NCBI GenBank assembly: GCA_027493955.1
Contig: JAOSJT010000001.1
Span: forward strand, 1,255,131-1,319,130
DNA length: 64,000 nt
From: Bacteroidia bacterium
Lineage (GTDB): Bacteria > Bacteroidota > Ignavibacteria > SZUA-365
Direction of reading: 5' to 3'
Shown: one piece after another, positions 26,293 to 35,072 of the stretch
How positions within the stretch are numbered: position 1 is the stretch's first letter
Layout of the letters: every line of letters begins with the position of its first letter
Position numbers and translations under genes: made by a program
Notes under the pieces: generated by a model
What the model saw: the letters and a program-made list of their open reading frames with translations, nothing else
Databases searched by the model: none
What the model was told of the DNA's origin: nothing

Positions 26293-27978
26293 TCAAACCT
26301 CCAGGGTATTCAGTCTTTCGATCAGATCGCCGCGTCGGAAGGTTGCCGAGAGCTGCTGCATGGAAATATCATCGCGCTCGCCGTAGAGGGAGCGCAGGGC
26401 CATTTCCACATCCGTGACCGAGGCCCGGAAATACTCCTCGCCGCGTTGTTCGATGAGTGTTTCCGCCATCGGGAAGTTGCGGTGGTCGAGGCCTTCAAGT
26501 GTGAGATTCAAATCCGTAAGCAGTCGCATGCCCATGCGCATGGCTATGAAACAGGAAGCGTATCTGACAAACAAGGGATCATCAGCAGTCGGTCTGCGGC
26601 GGTGATTCTCTGCAATGCGATATAACAACACAGCAACGATGGCTTGGGCGCCATTGAGAGTGTCGGTGAAGATTGCGGGATAGAGTTTTCCAAAATGCTC
26701 GCGCGTGAGGAATTTTGCCTGATGCGGGGCATGCCTCCATACAGCCAATATCGCCTCGGCGGCTGTACCGGAGGTAATATCAGTAGGCTTCGAAGCAGAT
26801 TCCGTACGCTTCCTGCGGTAGGAAAAGCCGAGCGATTCGATACTTGCTTCCAATTGCCGTTGCCGTTCATCGTTTGAATGAAGGTCTTTCAGATCGACAG
26901 GATTCTGGCTGTTGGTTGCATGGGTGATCTGAAGCACGATGTCCTGATCATCTTTCGGCAGCTTGTATATGCGCACAAGCACCGACGCCTGCTCGGGAAG
27001 CGCGAGGTTCTTACGCTGCATCTCAGTCAGCGTTTTCAAAATCGTCATACAGGTTTGGCCACCGTTCACGATCTGGAGGTTTTCCACCTTGACCTGATAA
27101 TCGCTTTGCTGCAAGGCGTTGTAGGAAAAGTCACTGCAGACGAAGGTCAACCCATTGTTGAAGAAATAGAAGTTGGCAGGTGTCTGGGATACAAGTGTAT
27201 CACGTATGCCCAGGTTTACCCGATTGCCATGCAGACCGAGATAACGACGGACGTTCCTCTCCAGTAAGCGCTCGCCATGCTTGCGCATGAGGTCCGCCAC
27301 TTCCGTGACCGGGATGCGTCCGATGCATACACGGCTGAATTTCATGTCCTCGAACACGGCATCTCCGGTGAGACGCAACAATTCATCAACCGGCTTACTG
27401 CTCTGGATCACGTTCACAAGCACGTCGTGGTTTACATGCTCCCAGGTGACCTGATCGCCAAGTCCACTTCTCAGGATAGCGTTTTGAGCGTTCTCATTCC
27501 ATTTCAGGCCATTGTTGCAGGCAACAATGCGTACCCTCGGAATCGCGCCATCGCGGATCAGCGAGCGCGCTGCTTCCACCTTTACTTCCAGCCGCTCGTT
27601 GATAGCGCCAAGTGTAGCGGACGGGTCGAAAATGTATCGGACAGCGTTGATGAGGTCGTCAATGCCTTTCGCTTCGAAATTGGATGTACCCTCGAGGTTT
27701 GTCTTGTACTTCGCCTGAAAAAGTGTTACCGCAAATTCGCCATCCACCGCCTCTGTAAGATGCATGGCATCCACGCCGAAATCTCCCCCACCCTCTGTAA
27801 GGCAATCGAAAGTCTCATCCAGATCAAGATCGAGCATTGTCTGCACGCACAAGTACACGAAGGCCAGGGACTTCAGCCTGGTCTCGTCATTGATGCGCAG
27901 CTCCTGCTGTGCCCGTTCCCTGATCTCATCCATGAGTCCGGACAGCCTTTGATCAATGATTGACGCGTTGAGATTCAT
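26293..27978 (-). CDS. AIPR family abortive-infection protein
   Basis: 561 residues from the ATG at 27978, which has a good AGGAG. It matches the AIPR family (PF10592) through the N-terminal GGGDFGVDAMHL and FQAKYK elements, nuclease-like D ... QxK, and the hallmark central NPPNF-type region, here TPANFYFFNNGLTFVCSDF, followed by LQIVNGGQTCMTIL. The first homologues were found as phage-resistance factors in lactococci. It adjoins an Mrr-like nuclease (213 bp) and the remnant of another defence-associated gene. Confidence 0.88.
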   Translation of the reverse strand: MNLNASIIDQRLSGLMDEIRERAQQELRINDETRLKSLAFVYLCVQTMLDLDLDETFDCLTEGGGDFGVDAMHLTEAVDGEFAVTLFQAKYKTNLEGTSNFEAKGIDDLINAVRYIFDPSATLGAINERLEVKVEAARSLIRDGAIPRVRIVACNNGLKWNENAQNAILRSGLGDQVTWEHVNHDVLVNVIQSSKPVDELLRLTGDAVFEDMKFSRVCIGRIPVTEVADLMRKHGERLLERNVRRYLGLHGNRVNLGIRDTLVSQTPANFYFFNNGLTFVCSDFSYNALQQSDYQVKVENLQIVNGGQTCMTILKTLTEMQRKNLALPEQASVLVRIYKLPKDDQDIVLQITHATNSQNPVDLKDLHSNDERQRQLEASIESLGFSYRRKRTESASKPTDITSGTAAEAILAVWRHAPHQAKFLTREHFGKLYPAIFTDTLNGAQAIVAVLLYRIAENHRRRPTADDPLFVRYASCFIAMRMGMRLLTDLNLTLEGLDHRNFPMAETLIEQRGEEYFRASVTDVEMALRSLYGERDDISMQQLSATFRRGDLIERLNTLEV

Positions 27979-28305
27979 TTCGTAGCTCCTCTTCAAATTT
28001 CCCGCGACCACGAAGCACGGATCGATGTTCAGTATCATTGGAAATTGCAACCGGATCGCTTTGAATGCAAATCGGAGGCGGGGCGCGAAGCGCCATCTAC
28101 TCGAATGATTGCCTATGCTGATCCTCGCGCGTCTTTAACCCGTAGCCGAACGGATGGCCCGCGCATGTACGCCAGTACCGATCTCTCTGTTAACAGATAC
28201 GCGGCGCACTGCGGGTTACGGCACAGTTTTCAAACCTCCAGAGCGCGCAGTCTTTCGAGATCGTACGCGACAACTGTTTGTTATCGCCCTATGCGCGGCT
28301 ATCCT

Positions 28306-28596
28306 TCAGAATCGCACACCAAACAGCCCCCCGTCTTCCGTGGCATCGTTCAACACCGTGTCGGGGACGTATTCCGAAAGGTTGAAGTCGGTGATGGTTT
28401 CTTTGAACGCATCGTCCTCGTTGATGGTAACGATGTACTGAAAGCCCAGCTCTGCCGCCGTTTCCGCGCCAACCTTCAGGGCGCTGATGAGCTGGCGGCC
28501 GTCCACTCCGTCGAAGAGATGGCTGTCGTGGATCAGGATGCCTGGCCCCATTCCCCGCCGGGCACACAAGCGCATGAGCATCTCTGCCCGCTCTCG
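28306..28596 (-). pseudogene. C-terminal remnant of a DUF2326 (ABC-three-component-type) protein
   Basis: About 95 codons matching the C-terminal end of DUF2326 SMC-like ATPases: GPGILIHDSHLFDGVDGRQ, LGFQYIVTINEDD, and the terminal DGGLFGVRF. The rest of the gene, including the ATPase domain, is missing. The reading frame breaks off exactly at an intergenic repeat module (CTCTCGTCGCTCTCATTCAATGG, 28591 onward). A deletion between repeats probably removed the upstream part. Confidence 0.8.
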
Positions 28597-28911
28597 TCGC
28601 TCTCATTCAATGGCTTCGGCGCAGAACTATGCGGTGGAGGAGGTGTCGTCAGCCTCAGGCTGAGGTTTTCTTATCGGGGGTGGGCCGTGCGTGCCCCCCA
28701 TACTCACGTATGGGGTTAGAGGAGGTGTCGCCCTGCGGGCTGAGGAGATGAGATTGGTGCCGGACGCGTGAGCCCCACACTTACGTATGGGGTTTCGGGA
28801 AGTGTCGCCCTGCGGGCTTTTCTTATCGGGGGTGGGGCCGTGCGTGCCCCCATACTCACGTATGGGGTTAGAGGAGGTGTCGCCCTGCGGGCTTAAATAC
28901 CTCTCCCCGCT
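28591..28911. repeat. Cluster of dispersed intergenic repeat modules
   Basis: Contains the TCGTCGCTCTCATTCAATGG module (28591-28627) and three copies of CGTATGGGGTTAGAGGAGGT followed by GTCGCCCTGCGGGCT (around 28707, 28785 and 28857). The same modules recur at 38.5-38.8 kb and 42.5-43.2 kb. No gene. Confidence 0.75.
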
Positions 28912-29043
28912 CTCGTCGCTCTCGTCGATCTCAATAAATGGCTTCAACTCAAAGCTTCCGAGTAGCGCTCAAAAAATCTCTCGTCGCTCTCGTCGATCTC
29001 AATAAATGGCTTCAACTCAAAGCTTCCGAGTAGCGCTCAAAAA
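28912..29043. repeat. Tandem duplication, ~66-bp unit
   Basis: Two adjacent, practically identical copies of a unit with TCGTCGATCTCAATAAATGG and CTTCAACTCAAAGCTTCCGA. A third partial unit begins at 29044. The following 29080-29882 shows no convincing gene; it has a T-rich stretch at 29420-29460. Confidence 0.85.
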
Positions 29044-29882
29044 ATCTCTCGCCGCTCTCGTCGTTCTCATTCAATGGCTTCAGCACAGAATCGGGAATCT
29101 TGAATCGTCCCACCTTCGCTCACTCTACCGTCGATGGTCCCGTGTAGCCACAATGCTTCGCGGGCAGGAAGTCGGTCCGGCTGGGTGGGGGTCGTTGTCA
29201 GAATTGTGTGGCATACGTTTCACGAAGAGCGTTTCACGTTTCGCGTGGGGATCGATGGCTCTGATGAAAATGTTTGAAAACCGCGCGCGACCTGGTCCCC
29301 CGCTCCCGGCTCTCTCCATACCTACCATACTTGGCTGCTGTGCTGAGATTCCGTGCAAGAGATACGGGATGGCGTGCCCTCCCGATGCATGGGAGCCAAT
29401 CTTCAGGATTATTCCTCTCCTGTTTTTTTATTTTTGTTTTATTTTTTGAGCAGCTCTTGCTTTGTCGAGGCGTGCTTATTACGTTTACAATCTGTCTTGA
29501 TATGTTTCTGCTTCAAGGTGCAAGTGTAACTGATTCCCGTGGGAGCATCGGGATAGGTGATTTCTCTCCTTGCGGCGAATACGCTTTTGTCCCCCTCACT
29601 TCGGCGCGAGCTTCGGTGATGGTGAATGTCGGCCTTATATTATGAATCAGCTTTTTACGTCTTACATGAAGAGTATGTGAGAGTCTGGACCGTAAACGGA
29701 TGCGAGACTGTTGCGCTGGTGGTACCGTTTTGTTCCCCCGTTTCGCCTCGCACGCAGTCGACCCTCAGACGCACCTCCCAACCGTCCGGATATCTTGACT
29801 GCAAGTATTCATCCAGAGGTCAACCGAGGAGAATGGAAAAGAGTAACGACTCCGCATTCCTGTCAACACCCCGCTTGCCTGC

Positions 29883-31283
29883 ATGACGAACGACCGGCAG
29901 GTTATCACCGTGTGGGTGCATCATCACGGTGGTTCAGGTACTGAACCATTGATGGAGCAGCTTACCAGCCGAGGGATACGGCTGGTCGAGCGCAGCCCTG
30001 AAACGGAGAGATTCGGCGGATTGTTCATCGTGGACGCGATCGACACGCAGGCGCTGGAACTCCTGCGCGCGTACTCGAAGGGCGGGCGTTCCCGCGTGTT
30101 CGCGCTCGGTATGGGCGGCGAGCTGCTTCGAAGCGAACATCTATGGGCCGTGCTTGCCTCCGGTGCTTCCGATGCCGGCAATTGGAATTCCGGTCTGCTA
30201 AAAGCGGAGGACCTGACGGAGCGCTTCCGCCGATGGGAGGACATCGAAACGATACTCCGATCGCCACTCGTCGCGAATAATCTCGTTGGTTCCTGTTCCT
30301 GTTGGCACATGTTCCTCCGTAGGGTTATCGAAGCAGCCTGCTATTCATGTTCCTCTATATTACTATCCGGCCAGAGCGGAACCGGGAAGGAACTGCTGGC
30401 GAGACTCATTCATACGCTCGACAGAAGAGAGGACAAAGGTGAACTTATCGTTCTTGATTGCACAACGATACAAGCCGAATTGTCAGGGAGCGAGTTTTTC
30501 GGGCATGAGAAAGGATCATTCACCGGCGCGATCTCGCGCAGAGACGGCGCGTTCGCGCTGGCCGATAAAGGGACCCTGTTTCTCGACGAAATCAGCGAAT
30601 TACCGCTCCCCTTGCAGGCCAAATTGCTCCGCGTAATTCAGGAGGGATCATACAAACGCATCGGGGGGAATACTTGGCATGAGACGAATTTTCGACTTCT
30701 CTGCGCGACGAACCGGGATCTCGATCTTCTCATGGAGGAAGGTTTATTCCGGCGCGACCTCTATTACCGTATAGCCACCTGGACGGCAAACGTACCGCCT
30801 CTTTCTGATCGACGCGAGGACATACCGGAGTTGGTCAGGTACTTCGCACGTCAGCTCTGTGCTGACGGGAAGGATGTCTGTCTCGATGCGCCTGTCGAGC
30901 AGTACCTGTTCGAGCGCGTCTACCATGGCAACGTACGAGAACTGCGTCAGGTGATATCCCGCATCATGCTACGGCATGTCGGGGGCGGAGCGGTAACCGT
31001 CGGCACTCTCGATCCGGATGACGTACCGCGCGGCGACGCGAAACATACCAGCGGTACAACCGGCGGACTGGAAGATTCCGTGCGCCAGCTTCTCGTAAAA
31101 GGCACCGGGCTGAAGGAGATCGGGAAAATGGCTGAAAATGCCGCGTTGTCTATAGTTCTCGACGAAGAAAACGGCCGCCTTGGAGATGCAGCGATGCGGC
31201 TTGGCCTTACGCGTCGCGCTCTGGAGTTACGAAGGGCGGGAAACGGCCAAAGAAAACCGTTTAAAAAGAATGGAGGGCCTTGA
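29883..31283 (+). CDS. Sigma-54-dependent activator (AAA+, Fis-type HTH)
   Basis: 466 residues. The first ~115 residues form an alpha/beta domain resembling a degenerate receiver (GLFIVDAIDTQALELL ... VLASGASDAGNW) without a clear phosphoacceptor setting. The AAA+ domain follows: Walker A SGQSGTGKE, GSFTGA in place of the usual GAFTGA sigma-54 contact loop, Walker B LFLDEIS, and CATNRDL. The C-terminus is a Fis-like HTH (GRLGDAAMRLGLTRRALELRR). It converges with the operon at 31261-37028, whose promoter is a perfect sigma-54 site, so it is very probably the dedicated activator. The signal is unknown. Confidence 0.9.
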   Translation: MTNDRQVITVWVHHHGGSGTEPLMEQLTSRGIRLVERSPETERFGGLFIVDAIDTQALELLRAYSKGGRSRVFALGMGGELLRSEHLWAVLASGASDAGNWNSGLLKAEDLTERFRRWEDIETILRSPLVANNLVGSCSCWHMFLRRVIEAACYSCSSILLSGQSGTGKELLARLIHTLDRREDKGELIVLDCTTIQAELSGSEFFGHEKGSFTGAISRRDGAFALADKGTLFLDEISELPLPLQAKLLRVIQEGSYKRIGGNTWHETNFRLLCATNRDLDLLMEEGLFRRDLYYRIATWTANVPPLSDRREDIPELVRYFARQLCADGKDVCLDAPVEQYLFERVYHGNVRELRQVISRIMLRHVGGGAVTVGTLDPDDVPRGDAKHTSGTTGGLEDSVRQLLVKGTGLKEIGKMAENAALSIVLDEENGRLGDAAMRLGLTRRALELRRAGNGQRKPFKKNGGP

Positions 31284-32124
31284 GACGTTCTCCGCCACAG
31301 GATAGGTACCTCCGGCCATGCAACCAGGGATTCTGCAGTTCCAGGGTCGCGGAATTCCAATGGACTTGCAGAGACCCTGACTGCGGAGCGTGCCTCCGGA
31401 CACGGGATATGAGGCTGAGGAAGTTTCCGCTCAGTATCCAATGTTCATCAGCTGCCGACAACTCCAGCGCACGAATCTTCGCAAGCTCCACGGCCGGATG
31501 CAACCAGGGCCCATCGGACCCGAAGAGTATTTTTCTTACACCGCATCTCCGCACCGCTTCCACGAGCAGGTCGAAGCGCCGAACGCCGGAAGTGTCCGTA
31601 TAGATGTTCGGATGACGCTCCAGCTGATCCAGAAATGACCGTTGGGCCTTCCAATCGTCAGCGAAGCTCCCGAGATGGGGGATGATAAATAAAACCTTCG
31701 GATATTCTGTAGCCAGCAGTTCGATGTGCGCAACCTCCCCCATCACATCGTACAGGATTGGCAAATTGTACGCCTGCGCCACCTCGCATATTTCACGCGA
31801 TATTCCTCCGTCATTGCGGTGGACTTTGATTCCCACAAAACCATATTCCCGGACCGCAACCGTGACCATGTGATACACCCTACCCCTGTCCCGATCGGGA
31901 TGGACGAATGCAAATCCGTAGAATCGATCCGGTCGGCTCAGGACAACACGCCCGACATATCTGTTTGCCTCCGCGTAGTCCGAATGGAATGTCGCGAAAA
32001 GTACCGTTCTGTGAATCCCCGCCCGTGAAGCGCGCCGGAGATAGGTACGGATATCCGCAGTGGAATCCCAAGGCCCTGTCAGGCCGTCACCTTTTCCGAC
32101 GTGGCAGTGGCAATCGATGATCAT
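31261..32124 (-). CDS. Amidohydrolase-2-like metal-dependent hydrolase
   Basis: 287 residues from the ATG at 32124 (MIIDCHCHVG), 16 bp after the preceding gene. TIM-barrel amidohydrolase features: the HxH metal motif DCHCH at the N-terminus, GIKVHR after strand 4, FIIPHLGSF after strand 6, and LFGSDGPW with the catalytic Asp. It resembles PF04909 enzymes acting on carboxylate, amide or lactone substrates, but the substrate is unknown. It is last in the sigma-54 operon, and its 3-prime end overlaps the convergent activator gene by 23 bp. The C-terminal ~50 residues lie outside the usual domain. Confidence 0.82.
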   Translation of the reverse strand: MIIDCHCHVGKGDGLTGPWDSTADIRTYLRRASRAGIHRTVLFATFHSDYAEANRYVGRVVLSRPDRFYGFAFVHPDRDRGRVYHMVTVAVREYGFVGIKVHRNDGGISREICEVAQAYNLPILYDVMGEVAHIELLATEYPKVLFIIPHLGSFADDWKAQRSFLDQLERHPNIYTDTSGVRRFDLLVEAVRRCGVRKILFGSDGPWLHPAVELAKIRALELSAADEHWILSGNFLSLISRVRRHAPQSGSLQVHWNSATLELQNPWLHGRRYLSCGGERLKALHSF

Positions 32125-32140
32125 AGGCCATCGACCAGCA

Positions 32141-33472
32141 TCATTCCCACCCCCATAACTCGCCCGGAAGTTCAAATTCTCGCTGATTCGTGAGGGTGTG
32201 CCTCCCATGATGATCGATCACCTTTCGCTCCGCGACGCGTAAGACCGCGTCGTTCGCTCCAGACATCTTCCTGAGCCGTACACGGTAGAACGACAACGGG
32301 ATATTGAGATGGGTAAGGCACCAGGCATGTTGTTGAAGCCGTTGAGGGAGTGAGCGCGCTTTCCCGACGTATATCCTTTTGAAATTTGGCAGTGAGCCGC
32401 CTGAGCTTCGTTGGTAGATTTCGTAAATCCCCGGTGCGGGGGCACTTTTTATGACCTCCTCGAAACTCAGGAGGTCAGTAGTATATACGGGTAATTCGTC
32501 GCTTATTTCCTCGACCATGAAACGTTCGTTTTCGGTGATCGTCGTGTCTCGATACGAGAGTACGGCAAAATAGCCGGGTTTTTGAATGAATCCTTCCGAA
32601 TCGATCGGGACACGGGTGCTTGACACGGAATCCCTCACATTACCTCCTACAGTGATGAGCGTACCAGGCTGGACTGCCACAACGATGTCGCAATGTGTCG
32701 GCATTCCGGCCGTGAGGTTGTCGTAGGTCGCACCGCTCCCGGCCCTGCGCCTGCATACGATATCACCGACTTGGGGTCTCGCTTCGCTCAGGCGAAAGGC
32801 CTTGAGTGGATTGGCGTTGTTCGTTATCCTGTTCTGCTTCGCGGCAAGCGTGTACACCGAATGAGAAGGAGAGTATTTGAATGTGTTCCCCGCCCCGGCG
32901 TGACGCATCACCCAGGAAATGAATGCGGCGCTCCAGGGTACTGCCGACCACCACGATGGAAGATGCGTTAGTGTTTCCGGCTTCAGTCCCGTTCCGATGA
33001 GCCAGTAATCGTACAGCACGGGGCGCATGCGGATGTCGCTCTCTTTCATGCTGCCATTTCCCCAACGCTGCAGTTCACCGAGCGCTATACTGCGGATACT
33101 CTTCGCCAGTGCGGAAATCGGCGTCCCGGGGGCAGGCAATACTGCTTGCGCCGGCGCCATTGAAGCGGATGTGGAGCCGGCGCCCGCCTTCGGAGGCTGA
33201 GCGCCGGCACGTATCAATGCTGCTTTCGTTCTCGCCCCCACGACACCGTCAGTAGCGATTCCCGCCATGTTTTGAAAACGACGAACGGCGTCGCGCGTAC
33301 GGGGTCCCATGATCCCGTCGACCACCAGACGCAGTCCGAGAATCCGGTTCAATGATGCCTGCACCCAGCGAATATTCGGTACGCTTTTCCGGCTATATGT
33401 CGAGCCCACCTCATACTGCGATGTCGGCGACGGAACATACAGCTGATCTGCGGAGAATCTGCTCATTCTCAT
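32141..33472 (-). CDS. Peptidoglycan-binding / DUF2272 / GIY-YIG fusion protein
   Basis: 443 residues. Residues ~35-90 are a PG_binding_1 domain (VQASLNRILGLRLVVDGIMGPRTRDAVRRFQ). Residues ~125-310 match DUF2272 (PWSAAFISWVMRHAG ... PTHCDIVVAV ... TVGGNV), a predicted papain-like cell-wall hydrolase fold; C and H are present in HCDIVV. From ~345 a GIY-YIG-like domain follows (GIYEIYQRSS ... RIYVGKARSLPQRLQQH). There is no signal peptide. The first two domains point to the cell wall; a nuclease-like domain in the same chain is unexpected and suggests a delivered effector. It lies between the 527-residue unknown and the amidohydrolase. Confidence 0.82.
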   Translation of the reverse strand: MRMSRFSADQLYVPSPTSQYEVGSTYSRKSVPNIRWVQASLNRILGLRLVVDGIMGPRTRDAVRRFQNMAGIATDGVVGARTKAALIRAGAQPPKAGAGSTSASMAPAQAVLPAPGTPISALAKSIRSIALGELQRWGNGSMKESDIRMRPVLYDYWLIGTGLKPETLTHLPSWWSAVPWSAAFISWVMRHAGAGNTFKYSPSHSVYTLAAKQNRITNNANPLKAFRLSEARPQVGDIVCRRRAGSGATYDNLTAGMPTHCDIVVAVQPGTLITVGGNVRDSVSSTRVPIDSEGFIQKPGYFAVLSYRDTTITENERFMVEEISDELPVYTTDLLSFEEVIKSAPAPGIYEIYQRSSGGSLPNFKRIYVGKARSLPQRLQQHAWCLTHLNIPLSFYRVRLRKMSGANDAVLRVAERKVIDHHGRHTLTNQREFELPGELWGWE

Positions 33473-33488
33473 CGTAGCATCCGTTGGA

Positions 33489-35072
33489 TTACAGAACTTT
33501 TTGCTGCTTCATGCGCTCACGAATGAGAATTGAAGGCAGAGTAGCGTTTACAGCACTGCTCGTAATGTTGGCGTTCACTGCGCTGTTCGTCAGATCAACA
33601 CCTGTCACAGCGCGGTAGGCGTGGATGTACCCCTGAATTTCATTTCTCCAGAACCGCACCCAGTTTTTAGCGGAATCGGCCTCAGAGATGTCGTTCCAGT
33701 TGCCGAACCGAATACCCAGAAGAAGTTGTTCGCCAAAAACACCGAGATCGCGGTAATGCATGACAGGGGTGTCTGACCAACCATACAGTTTTTTTATACT
33801 GTCCACCTGCCTCATCCATTCTTCAGGGTAAGCCACCATCGTCCTGCCAGGCAGGAAAGTTTTGATTTCCGGTCTCGCAAGCATCCACTGCTGTATGAGC
33901 ATCTCGACGCGTGCCGTCCATGGCAGATCGCCGTACTGATTGTGTCCGCCCTCTGTCAGTATGAGATGTGTCTCCTTCAGAGCATTCAATACGGGAAATC
34001 CATCCGAGATAACAGTCGTATTGTCGTCCTGCTTGAAGAAGGCTGCACAACGATTGAGCAGGTTATGGAATGATTCGAGAAACTTTGAGCGGGAATCAGC
34101 GGAGCGGAGCGGCGGAACCGCGCGTCCTTCGAGTCGTAATCCGTACTGATGATCGTACTCATAGGCGCGCCGGAGAATTGTCAGCCGGTGCTGCTCGTCC
34201 TGAATATAGTCCCACAGGATGTTGTTCAATGGGCGGAGAGGGTCCATCTCCAGGTGTGCGAGTGGATCTCGTGAGGAACCCGCCCGCACATTCTGAAAAC
34301 GCCGGCTTATGGCATTTACGCTCTGCACCAGCATCCCTTCCTCGTGCCAGTAGGACCAGATCAGCTCCAACATACAGGGATTTGTGAGCTGTGTTTCCAG
34401 AATCCCATAACAGGACGAAACTTCGCCTGCCTGTTTCAGAGGTATCCCTTTAAGAGCATTGATGATAGAACTCAGATAGGGCAACGTGTACCCTCGTGAC
34501 TGCTCGCTGATCTTATGAAGGTATTTCTCCTTCGCTTCAGCGAGCACCTCAACCGAGACACCTCTGAAAGCCCTCCGCTTGACCATCCGATCACTCTCTT
34601 CCGCTGTTTGGTGCTGGTCGTCGAAGGATTTGACCAATTCACCGCACTCCTGCTTAAGAAAGAGTTCGGCTGCGACTTTGACCAGCCCGTAGTTCGTAAC
34701 CTTAAGAGGCTTCGTCTGATCCGCGATCTTCTTAAGGTATTCAGCAGCATCTTCCGTATTACGTTTCATTTCCAGTTCGCAGAGTACATTGTGCATGAAC
34801 TCATCAAACTTTTTAAATCCCACCGCTGCGGTGCGATTCTTGATCATGACCCATAATGCCTGATCAGATGTGACAGGAGTATCCGTTTTCGTCAGACTTA
34901 CCTGGACAGGTTCGACGTTGGACATTATCTCCTTCACAAATGCATCCGCTGGTGTGGCTGTTGCGAGATCGATGATGGTGTCATTGCTCATCGAAGGCTC
35001 TTGAGCTTTGGGGTCGGTGCGCTGTGTGGGTGGAGAAGTGTCCTTCACAACCTGTTTTATTCTTCTAGCCAT
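33489..35072 (-). CDS. Unknown 527-residue protein of the sigma-54 operon
   Basis: The family is not recognised. The protein is soluble, with no signal peptide, membrane segment or catalytic motif that I can identify. The N-terminal 40 residues are basic then polar. The body is helical, with a WSYWHEEGMLVQSVNAISRRFQ segment and a conserved-looking LRPLNNILWDYIQDEQHRLTILRRAYEYDHQYGL region near the middle. The ATG overlaps the stop of the metallopeptidase-like gene by 8 bp (ATGGCTAG), so translation is coupled. It may be a structural or carrier subunit of the system. Size and position make it a core component. Confidence 0.75.
   Translation of the reverse strand: MARRIKQVVKDTSPPTQRTDPKAQEPSMSNDTIIDLATATPADAFVKEIMSNVEPVQVSLTKTDTPVTSDQALWVMIKNRTAAVGFKKFDEFMHNVLCELEMKRNTEDAAEYLKKIADQTKPLKVTNYGLVKVAAELFLKQECGELVKSFDDQHQTAEESDRMVKRRAFRGVSVEVLAEAKEKYLHKISEQSRGYTLPYLSSIINALKGIPLKQAGEVSSCYGILETQLTNPCMLELIWSYWHEEGMLVQSVNAISRRFQNVRAGSSRDPLAHLEMDPLRPLNNILWDYIQDEQHRLTILRRAYEYDHQYGLRLEGRAVPPLRSADSRSKFLESFHNLLNRCAAFFKQDDNTTVISDGFPVLNALKETHLILTEGGHNQYGDLPWTARVEMLIQQWMLARPEIKTFLPGRTMVAYPEEWMRQVDSIKKLYGWSDTPVMHYRDLGVFGEQLLLGIRFGNWNDISEADSAKNWVRFWRNEIQGYIHAYRAVTGVDLTNSAVNANITSSAVNATLPSILIRERMKQQKVL

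Noticed and set aside
29080-29882. Several 70-140 codon frames between the repeat cluster and the sigma-54 activator
   Set aside because: They lie in all frames and both strands, with low-complexity Arg/Pro/Ser composition, and none has a credible start or domain.
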